Assembly: GCA_002320595.1 (NCBI GenBank)
Contig: DCKB01000032.1
Span: 1-6,815 of the forward strand
Length of the DNA: 6,815 bases
Direction of reading: 5' to 3'
From: Christensenella sp. UBA1685
GTDB lineage: Bacteria; Bacillota; Clostridia; Christensenellales; CAG-138
Below, piece by piece: positions 1-5,175 of this stretch. The notes beneath the pieces were generated by a model. It saw only the letters and a list, made by a program, of their open reading frames with translations. It had not been told where the DNA came from and did not search any database. Positions within the stretch are counted from its first letter, which is position 1; every line of letters begins with the position of its first letter. The position numbers and the translations under genes were made by a program.

Positions 1-148
1 CTGTACTTCATGTCCTGTGTTACACTTGCCATGAGGGATTTGCACTTCCTTTCGGTCTTTGTTGTTTTTCCTAAACTCACAATAACCGATTCGTGCGAAT
101 CCTTCATCCTTTTTCTTACCGCTGTCCAAGATGTATTGTAATCCTACA
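1..148. repeat. Dispersed repeat, left copy (inverted relative to right copy)
   Basis: Positions 18-148 are the reverse complement of 6685-6815, aligned without gaps over 131 nt with 7 mismatches (124/131 identical). Positions 1-17 have no counterpart because the other copy reaches the window end, so the true outer boundary is unseen. The inner boundary is sharp at 148, where the gene-facing end reads GTATTGTAATCCTACA. The repeat is visibly more AT-rich than the genes. It contains a near-palindrome, GATTCGTGCGAATC, at 88-101. Reading away from nth (minus strand) the whole repeat is open. Reading towards nth it is open from position 1 to a TAA at 139-141. I do not recognise the family and see no transposase, terminal inverted repeat or target duplication. 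It could be a mobile-element end, a noncoding interspersed repeat or an edge of a multicopy gene. Confidence 0.9.
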
Positions 149-177
149 GCATTATAAATCCACCGGTTCCTGAACGC

Positions 178-207
178 TTGCGCCTGCACGGTTTTGCGTA
201 TTATAAT
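178..207 (+). promoter_or_regulatory. Putative sigma-A promoter for nth-obg-yhbY
   Basis: A perfect TATAAT at 202-207 follows TTGCGC at 178-183 with an 18-nt spacer. The -35 matches consensus at only three positions, but the -10 is exact and the region just downstream is AT-rich. It lies 45 nt before the nth start codon and 29 nt inside the edge of the left repeat. It is the best candidate in the 104 nt between the repeat and nth, and would serve the three tightly packed plus-strand genes. Confidence 0.5.
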
Positions 208-252
208 AAAAATATAAAAGGAAATTGGGAAATTATGTGCGGAGGTGCGGCA

Positions 253-927
253 ATGCGCGAAAGCAGGGCGAAAAAGGCGGAAAGAATCACAACGGTGCTC
301 CGGCTCTTGAAGGAAACCTATCCGGATGCGAAACCGGAACTGGATTTCAACTCGCCGTTTGAACTCCTCATTGCAACCATGCTCTCTGCCCAATGTACGG
401 ACAAGCAGGTGAACAAGATCACGGCTGTGCTGTTTCCCAAATACGGGACGCCGGAAGCGTTTGCTGCGCTGACGGAGGAGGAGCTTGCGCCTTACATCAA
501 GGGATGCGGGCTGTACAAAACCAAGGGGAAGAACATCATCGCCGCAAGCCGCATTTTGCTTGCGGAATATGGTGGAGAGGTGCCCAACGACCGCGATGCG
601 CTCACAAAGCTGCCGGGGGTGGGGCGGAAAACGGCCAACGTCGTTGTTTCCAATGCTTTTGGCACGCCTGCAATTGCGGTGGATACGCACGTGTTCCGCG
701 TGGCGAACCGCATCGGCCTCGCGGATGCAAAGGATGTGCTGCACACGGAAGAACAGCTCATGCAGAACATTCCAAAGGAGGAATGGTCCATCGCACACCA
801 CTGGCTGATTTTCCACGGCAGGCGCTGCTGCAGTGCGCGCAACCCAAAGTGTGAAGGCTGCAGCGTGCGGGAATACTGCATGGAGAATCTGAAAAATCAG
901 AAAAAGCAGAAACAAGAGGGCAAATAA
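253..927 (+). CDS. nth: Endonuclease III (DNA glycosylase/AP lyase)
   Basis: The 224-residue product is a base-excision repair enzyme that removes oxidised pyrimidines and nicks the abasic site. The helix-hairpin-helix motif LPGVGRKTA is at residues 120-128 and carries the catalytic lysine K126. The catalytic aspartate is D144 in AVDTHV. The [4Fe-4S] ligands C193, C200, C203 and C209 have exactly the family C-x6-C-x2-C-x5-C spacing. Length fits the family (about 210-220), with a short Lys/Gln-rich tail. I chose the ATG at 253 because GGAGG lies at 241-245, seven nt upstream, and homology begins soon after. The frame stays open up to a TTG at 178, but that would overlap the promoter-like site. 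The stop abuts the obg ATG, implying co-transcription. A nearby MutY paralogue is unlikely, since the small size and the VDTHV motif fit Nth. Confidence 0.97.
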   Translation: MRESRAKKAERITTVLRLLKETYPDAKPELDFNSPFELLIATMLSAQCTDKQVNKITAVLFPKYGTPEAFAALTEEELAPYIKGCGLYKTKGKNIIAASRILLAEYGGEVPNDRDALTKLPGVGRKTANVVVSNAFGTPAIAVDTHVFRVANRIGLADAKDVLHTEEQLMQNIPKEEWSIAHHWLIFHGRRCCSARNPKCEGCSVREYCMENLKNQKKQKQEGK

Positions 928-2202
928 ATGCAATTTGTGGATAAAGCGAAAATCATAATCAAGGCAGGGGACGGCGGCGACGGCTGCGCGTCCTTCCACC
1001 GGGAAAAATTTGTCATGCGCGGCGGGCCGGACGGCGGCGACGGCGGGCGCGGCGGCAACGTCGTGTTTCTGGCTGATCCGAACATGAGCACGCTGCTCGA
1101 TTTCCGTTTCGCGCGGCATTACCGTGCGGCGGGCGGCGAGAACGGGCGCGCACGCATGTCCAGCGGCAAAAACGGCGAGGATATTGTGATCCACGTGCCG
1201 GTGGGCACGCTCGTGCGGGATGTGGAAAGCGGGCGCATTGTTGCGGACATGAACAAACCAAACCGCACGCGCATCGTGCTCCACGGCGGGCGCGGCGGAC
1301 GCGGGAACGCACGTTTTGCAACGCCTACACGGCAATCCCCGCGCTTTGCGCAGCCCGGACAGAAAACGTTGGAACACGAGGTTGAACTTGAACTTAAAAC
1401 AATTGCGGATGTTGGCCTTGTCGGCCTGCCGAACGTGGGGAAATCCACGATCCTTTCCGTACTGACGAGCGCCAAGCCAAAGATTGCAAATTACCACTTC
1501 ACCACGCTTACGCCAAACCTCGGCGTGGTGAAACGGTATGACAGAACGTTTGTCCTTGCAGACATTCCGGGCCTCATCGAGGGCGCGGCGGAGGGTGCGG
1601 GCCTTGGCCACGACTTCCTCCGGCATGTGGAACGCACGCGCATGCTCGTGCATGTGGTGGACATTTCCGGCTGCGAAGGCCGCGACCCGATGGAGGATTA
1701 TCTTTCCATCCGTTCGGAACTCAGGCAATACAGCGAACGGCTTGCGGAACTGCCGCAGCTTGTTGCAGCAAACAAAATGGACCTGACCGGAGCGAAGGAC
1801 AATTTGGAGCTGTTCCGTGAGGAGCTTGCGGAGGATGGGAGCAACGTACAGGTTTTTCCGGTTTCCGCAGCGACGGCCAGCGGGTTTGATGCGTTGCTGG
1901 ACGCAATCGTAAAAACGCTTGCAACCCTGCCGCCGGCCTATGAATTTGAAGAAGAGGATATGGCGGAAACGCACCGCTATGAGCCGGGCTTTTCCATTGA
2001 GCGGGATGGGGATGTGTTCGTTGTCACAGGCGGGAGCGTTGAGTATCTTCTCGATACCACCTATGCGGAGGACGAGGGTTCCATGCGCCGCTTCCAGCAG
2101 TTCCTCATCAAGGAAGGCATCATCGACGCCTTGCGCGCGGCGGGCGCAACGGAGGAAAGCACCGTGCGCATGGGCGAATGGGAATTTGACTTTGTAGAAT
2201 AA
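928..2202 (+). CDS. obg: Obg-family GTPase (CgtA/ObgE)
   Basis: The 424-residue product is the conserved GTPase of late 50S subunit assembly, which in Bacillus is also linked to stress signalling and sporulation. The glycine-rich Obg fold covers about residues 1-158, with repeated GDGGDG, GGPDGGDGGRGG and GGRGGRGN stretches. The G domain follows: G1 GLPNVGKS (166-173), G2 in the HFTTLTPNLG region (190-199), G3 DIPG (212-215), G4 NKMD (282-285) and G5 SAA (313-315). A C-terminal OCT domain of the Gram-positive Obg type covers about 350-424. The ATG follows the nth stop with no gap. Its ribosome binding site, AAGAGGG, lies inside the end of nth, so translation of the two is probably coupled. 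All nucleotide-binding motifs look intact. Being directly downstream of nth is less usual than the obg-yhbY link. Confidence 0.98.
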   Translation: MQFVDKAKIIIKAGDGGDGCASFHREKFVMRGGPDGGDGGRGGNVVFLADPNMSTLLDFRFARHYRAAGGENGRARMSSGKNGEDIVIHVPVGTLVRDVESGRIVADMNKPNRTRIVLHGGRGGRGNARFATPTRQSPRFAQPGQKTLEHEVELELKTIADVGLVGLPNVGKSTILSVLTSAKPKIANYHFTTLTPNLGVVKRYDRTFVLADIPGLIEGAAEGAGLGHDFLRHVERTRMLVHVVDISGCEGRDPMEDYLSIRSELRQYSERLAELPQLVAANKMDLTGAKDNLELFREELAEDGSNVQVFPVSAATASGFDALLDAIVKTLATLPPAYEFEEEDMAETHRYEPGFSIERDGDVFVVTGGSVEYLLDTTYAEDEGSMRRFQQFLIKEGIIDALRAAGATEESTVRMGEWEFDFVE

Positions 2203-2228
2203 ACGGAAACGGAGAGAAAGAGAACCCT

Positions 2229-2516
2229 ATGATTACAAGCAAACAACGCGCAGCGCTCCGCGGCATGGCGAATACGATGCAGCCGCTTTACCAGATCGGC
2301 AAAGAAGGCGTTACGCCCGCCGTGACCGCACAGCTTGACGATGCGCTTGAAGCGCGTGAACTGATTAAAATTACCGTGCTGGAAACGGCGGACGTTACTG
2401 CAAAAGAGGCCATTGAGATCCTCGCAGGCCGCCTTCGGGCAGAACCGGTACAGTGCATCGGCCGCAAGATTGTGCTTTACCGCCGCGCAAAGGAAGATCC
2501 CAAAATTGAGCTTTAA
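2229..2516 (+). CDS. yhbY: YhbY-family RNA-binding (CRM domain) protein
   Basis: The 95-residue product is a single CRM (CRS1-YhbY) domain. It starts with the family opening (SKQRAALRGMAN), carries the GxxG RNA-binding loop as GKEG at residues 24-27, and ends with the characteristic strand GRKIVLYR at 78-85. Family members associate with pre-50S particles, so a place beside obg makes functional sense. The start is 26 nt after the obg stop, behind a purine-rich GGAGAGAAAGAG tract that can act as the ribosome binding site. The TAA overlaps the stop of the convergent minus-strand gene by four bases. No independent promoter is evident, and I see no hairpin terminator directly after it. Confidence 0.95.
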   Translation: MITSKQRAALRGMANTMQPLYQIGKEGVTPAVTAQLDDALEARELIKITVLETADVTAKEAIEILAGRLRAEPVQCIGRKIVLYRRAKEDPKIEL

Positions 2517-3367
2517 ACCGTTGTGCCGCTGGGGTCGCCCGCAGGCGCAAGGGTGTTAAGCCACCAGGCCAACGCGCCAAAACTCAGGCAGGCGGCCGAG
2601 AGTAAACGATAATACAGCGTGTATTTTACGAAAAAAGAAAGTGCGAACAATGCAAGCGCCACCAAAACATAGCGGCGCACACGGCCTTCGGCAAACGGGG
2701 CGGAGGCAGCTTTTCGGCGCCGGACTTTCTCTCTCTGCGCGGCGGAAAGGATCGCGTTGTCCACCGCTTTGTCATCCGGCAGGAAGTTCGCGGCGGAACC
2801 GCTTGCAAGCAGGTCGTCCGGCGTAACAAACGAAATGGCGACGCCGTCGTACCGCCGCGCAAGCGCTGCGGCTTCGGGAGAGACGGGCGCAGCGGAGAAA
2901 ATGACCGCGGCAGTGAGCATGCGCCGCTGTGCAGCGCGGTGTGCGCGCAGCACGGTATCCTCGCTGACCGGCAGGGCGGATTGGACGGTATAGACCAGGC
3001 AATCATCCGCAAACTGGGAACGCCTGCCTTCGAGAAAGGCCTTTACAACGGCGAGGAATTCTTCCTTCGGCAGAATCAAAAGCCGTTCGCGAAACAGGCG
3101 CTCTGAAATACGCTTCCGCTCTTTTTGAATGAAACGTTCCAGACGCAGGCTTTTGAACAGCTCAACGGCCACGCTGATGGTCGCGAGCGCTGTGAGGGAA
3201 AGCACTGCCGCCATAACGGTGTTGTCAATGAGCGTGGTGAACCAGAGATAGCAGGCGGCAAGCGTAATGACGCGCAGCGCGAGAAAATCCACGGCGCGCG
3301 CAATGAAGCTCCGGCCATGATAAAACCTGCGTTTATAATAGCGCAGAAGAAGCGTTTGCGTTTTCAT
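2513..3367 (-). CDS. Four-helix membrane protein, possible degenerate Mrr-like domain
   Basis: I do not recognise this 284-residue protein by name. It has two hydrophobic helices near the N-terminus (about 24-45 and 50-70), a charged soluble middle (about 72-230, with a basic RLERFIQKERKRISERLFRERL stretch at about 75-96 and an RRRK stretch near 216), then two more helices (about 231-249 and 254-273). Both ends and the middle are probably cytoplasmic, given the Arg/Lys near the helices. Residues about 135-188 (RAAQRRMLTAAVIFSAAPVS then PEAAALA and ISFVTPDDLLA) resemble the closing half of Mrr/restriction-endonuclease-like domains. No clear D...(E/Q)xK catalytic set is visible, so nuclease activity is doubtful. 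The ATG at 3367 has GAGGTG six nt upstream. An open extension to about 3625 runs antisense through nadD and is rejected. It sits opposite to all neighbours and converges on yhbY. Confidence 0.8.
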   Translation of the reverse strand: MKTQTLLLRYYKRRFYHGRSFIARAVDFLALRVITLAACYLWFTTLIDNTVMAAVLSLTALATISVAVELFKSLRLERFIQKERKRISERLFRERLLILPKEEFLAVVKAFLEGRRSQFADDCLVYTVQSALPVSEDTVLRAHRAAQRRMLTAAVIFSAAPVSPEAAALARRYDGVAISFVTPDDLLASGSAANFLPDDKAVDNAILSAAQREKVRRRKAASAPFAEGRVRRYVLVALALFALSFFVKYTLYYRLLSAACLSFGALAWWLNTLAPAGDPSGTTV

Positions 3368-3391
3368 AGAAGCACCTCGCCTTCCTTTTTG

Positions 3392-3411
3392 TGCGGCATA
3401 AAGGCGCCGCA
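3392..3411. promoter_or_regulatory. GC-rich hairpin in divergent control region
   Basis: TGCGGC at 3392-3397 pairs perfectly with GCCGCA at 3406-3411 across an 8-nt loop. It would fall in the 5' leader of the minus-strand membrane-protein gene, about 13 nt upstream of that gene's ribosome binding site. There it could be an operator or an RNA stem. No U-run follows on either strand, so it is not a clear terminator. Confidence 0.4.
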
Positions 3412-3421
3412 TAGGAATAGT

Positions 3422-3448
3422 TTGGCACAAATGTATGGAAAATATACA
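3422..3448 (+). promoter_or_regulatory. Possible promoter for nadD-yqeK / rsfS
   Basis: TTGGCA (3422-3427) and TATACA (3443-3448) lie 15 nt apart, shorter than the ideal 17. Because a minus-strand gene separates nadD from yhbY, some promoter is needed between 3368 and 3496, and this is the best plus-strand pair I see. The leader would be about 40 nt long. Confidence 0.35.
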
Positions 3449-3469
3449 CAGATGCGCAAACGTCTGCAA
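3441..3469 (-). promoter_or_regulatory. Possible promoter for the minus-strand membrane protein
   Basis: Read on the minus strand, TTGCAG (3469-3464) is followed after exactly 17 nt by TATATT (3446-3441), a five-of-six match to the -10 consensus. Its -10 shares bases with the -10 of the opposing candidate promoter, so the two could compete for RNA polymerase. The -35 is weak. Confidence 0.35.
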
Positions 3470-3496
3470 GAGACGGAGGCCGAAAGAAGGAAAAGC

Positions 3497-4678
3497 ATGA
3501 AACTGGGGCTGTTCGGGGGAAGTTTCAACCCAATCCACAATGGGCATATCGACATGGCGCGCCGCGTGAAGGAGCAGTTTGCCCTTGACGGCGTGTTGTT
3601 CATGGTAGCCAAGGAGCCGCCGCACAAAGAACTTGCGGGCGATGTGGATGCAGCATCACGCCTTGCGATGGCACAGGCTGCCCTTGCCGGAGAAAACGGG
3701 CTTTCTGCATCCGGGTTGGAGCTTTCCCGCCCCGGTAAAAGCTACACGGTAGACACGGTTCGCACGCTCCTTGCCGAAAACCCGGGCGCGGAGATCAGCC
3801 TGATCGTGGGGGAGGACATGCTGCGGAACCTTCCGGTGTGGCGCGAGGCGGAAACCCTTCTCAGGCTTGTGCGGGTGATTGCGGTTTCGCGGCCAGGCGT
3901 TGAAGGCAGCCTTGCGGACGCTGCGGAAACGCTGCGGATACGCTTTGGAGCGCGCGTGGCGCTGGCTCCATTCACAGGGCAGGATGTTTCTTCCACGATG
4001 GTGCGCGCACACGTGGAGCAGGCATTGCCCATTGATGCGCTGGTACCGCCTGCCGTAGAGCGCCAAATTTATGAAAGCGCTTTTTATCAGAATGAATCTG
4101 TGGCGCAAAAGCAGGAAAAGCTTCGCGCTTCGTTGAATAAAAAACGGTATGAGCACAGCATCGGTACGATGCGATGCGCCATCTCGCTTGCGGCACGATG
4201 GGATGTCAACGGCGCACAGGCGCGTTTGGCAGGGCTCCTGCATGATTGCGCAAAGCTCCCGCCCGAGAGCCTGCTTGCGCTTGCGGCCCAACACGCACTT
4301 CCTGTGGATGAATTTGAACGGGAAGTCCCCGGCCTTTTGCATGACAGGCTCGGCGCCATCATTGCACGGGATGAATACGGCGTGCAGGATGCGGACGTTC
4401 TTGCGGCGATCCGCTGCCATCAGCTTTGCAGGGCGCACATGACGTGGCTGGACAAGGTTGTTTATTTGGCGGATAAAATCGAACCGACGCGTGATTACCC
4501 GGGAGTTGACGTGCTGCGCTCGCTTGCGCAGGAGGATCTGGACCGCGCGGTGCTTGCCTGCATGGACAGCGTACATGCACATTTGGTGCGGGAAGGCAAA
4601 CGCATTAAGCCGGAAGGAGAAGCGGCAAGGGCGGCGTTTCAAAAGGAACTTATGGAACGAAACAGGCAAAAGGCCTGA
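3497..4678 (+). CDS. nadD-yqeK: Fused NadD (NaMN adenylyltransferase) - YqeK (HD-domain Ap4A hydrolase)
   Basis: One uninterrupted frame of 393 residues carries two enzymes. Residues 1 to about 190 are NadD, which joins ATP and nicotinate mononucleotide to NaAD in NAD synthesis. The opening GLFGGSFNPIHNGH (4-17) holds the nucleotidyltransferase HxGH at 14-17, GEDMLRNLPVW is at 105-115, and VSSTMVR at 164-170 is the family ISSTxxR motif. Residues about 205-393 are YqeK, an HD-superfamily protein shown in other bacteria to cleave Ap4A symmetrically to ADP. Likely metal ligands are H220, H249-D250, H282, H308 and D326, and LADKIEPTRDYPG is well conserved. The usual AI-x-x-HTTG motif reads AIRCHQLC, and LLHG reads LLHD. 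The ATG at 3497 has AAGGA five nt upstream. The frame is also open upstream to 3125, but that part is antisense to the membrane-protein gene. In most Bacillota these are two adjacent genes. Confidence 0.95.
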   Translation: MKLGLFGGSFNPIHNGHIDMARRVKEQFALDGVLFMVAKEPPHKELAGDVDAASRLAMAQAALAGENGLSASGLELSRPGKSYTVDTVRTLLAENPGAEISLIVGEDMLRNLPVWREAETLLRLVRVIAVSRPGVEGSLADAAETLRIRFGARVALAPFTGQDVSSTMVRAHVEQALPIDALVPPAVERQIYESAFYQNESVAQKQEKLRASLNKKRYEHSIGTMRCAISLAARWDVNGAQARLAGLLHDCAKLPPESLLALAAQHALPVDEFEREVPGLLHDRLGAIIARDEYGVQDADVLAAIRCHQLCRAHMTWLDKVVYLADKIEPTRDYPGVDVLRSLAQEDLDRAVLACMDSVHAHLVREGKRIKPEGEAARAAFQKELMERNRQKA

Positions 4679-4710
4679 CAACGGATGCATACAGCGAACA
4701 AAGAAAAAAT

Positions 4711-4715
4711 GGAGG
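4711..4715 (+). promoter_or_regulatory. Ribosome binding site fixing a TTG start for rsfS
   Basis: GGAGG lies seven nt before the TTG at 4723. No in-frame ATG or GTG sits at a comparable distance, and the protein family's N-terminus fits this start. Confidence 0.8.
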
Positions 4716-4722
4716 TAACAAA

Positions 4723-5094
4723 TTGAAGGAAACCGAAATCAGGGAACAGGTGCTCGCATTGTGTGAGGTGCTCGACAACAAAAAAGCGCTTGATATTCTT
4801 GCGGTGAATGTTGCGGACAAAACAATCATTGCAGATTGGTTTGTGATTGCAAGCGGCCGCTCTACCACGCAGGTGAAGGCGCTTTGCGACGAGCTGGAAG
4901 AAAAGGCGGCGGAGCGCGACCTCATTGCGCGCCGCAAGGAAGGCTATCAGGAAGGCCGTTGGATCGTAGTCGATTTTGGAACCATTCTAGTACATTTGTT
5001 CCACCCGGAGGAACGGGAGTATTATAATTTGGAACGCCTTTGGGTGGATGACCCGCAGCATTGCATCAATTACTCCAGAGAGCACGCGGAGTAA
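4723..5094 (+). CDS. rsfS: Ribosomal silencing factor RsfS
   Basis: The 123-residue product belongs to the RsfS/YbeB/Iojap family, which binds ribosomal protein uL14 on the 50S subunit and blocks subunit joining when nutrients are scarce. Signature segments are ADWFVIASG (residues 37-45, usually ADYFVI), the WIVVDFG strand (80-86), VHLF (90-93) and YNLERLW (101-107). Length fits the family. Translation starts at TTG, 44 nt after the nadD-yqeK stop, with a strong GGAGG. It is probably co-transcribed with that gene, as no promoter is obvious in the gap. A LytR-type gene often lies between yqeK and rsfS in Bacilli, but none is present here. It ends 23 nt before a strong palindromic terminator. 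Confidence 0.96.
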   Translation: MKETEIREQVLALCEVLDNKKALDILAVNVADKTIIADWFVIASGRSTTQVKALCDELEEKAAERDLIARRKEGYQEGRWIVVDFGTILVHLFHPEEREYYNLERLWVDDPQHCINYSREHAE

Positions 5095-5117
5095 GCGCTT
5101 AGAGAAAGACATAAATA

Positions 5118-5149
5118 ATAAATGCTCCCGCAGCTGCGGGAGCATTTAT
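5118..5149. terminator. Bidirectional terminator between rsfS and the carboxypeptidase gene
   Basis: The 32-nt stretch is a perfect palindrome with its centre between 5133 and 5134. A GC-rich core (GCTCCCGCAGCTGCGGGAGC) is flanked by AAAT/ATTT, giving an A/T-rich arm on each side. It lies in the 81-nt gap between two convergent genes, 23 nt after rsfS and 26 nt after the carboxypeptidase gene on the other strand. One site therefore probably ends both transcripts. The U-tract is short and interrupted (ATTTATGTG). Confidence 0.85.
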
Positions 5150-5175
5150 GTGTATACAGTGTTTTGCGGGCTTGA

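Noticed and set aside
18..148. The repeat as a transposon terminal inverted repeat flanking the segment.
   Set aside because: No transposase lies between the copies, the cargo is core chromosomal genes in conserved order, and 131+ nt running off both ends is better explained as two copies of an interspersed element.
178..252. N-terminal extension of nth from a TTG at 178.
   Set aside because: It overlaps the TATAAT site, lacks family similarity and has no ribosome binding site. The ATG at 253 has GGAGG at the right distance.
3423..3440. TGGCAC, resembling half of a sigma-54 (-24) element.
   Set aside because: The matching -12 TTGC-type element is absent at the required spacing.
3125..3496. 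N-terminal extension of NadD-YqeK by 124 residues.
   Set aside because: It is antisense to the membrane-protein gene and low in NadD similarity. The NadD family begins at the MKLGLFGG start.
3368..3625. Extension of the minus-strand membrane protein to an upstream ATG.
   Set aside because: It would run antisense through the start of nadD. The ATG at 3367 has a good GAGGTG site and begins a plausible membrane protein.
3656..4690. Long open frame on the minus strand (344 residues).
   Set aside because: It is a shadow antisense to NadD-YqeK with no recognisable domain.
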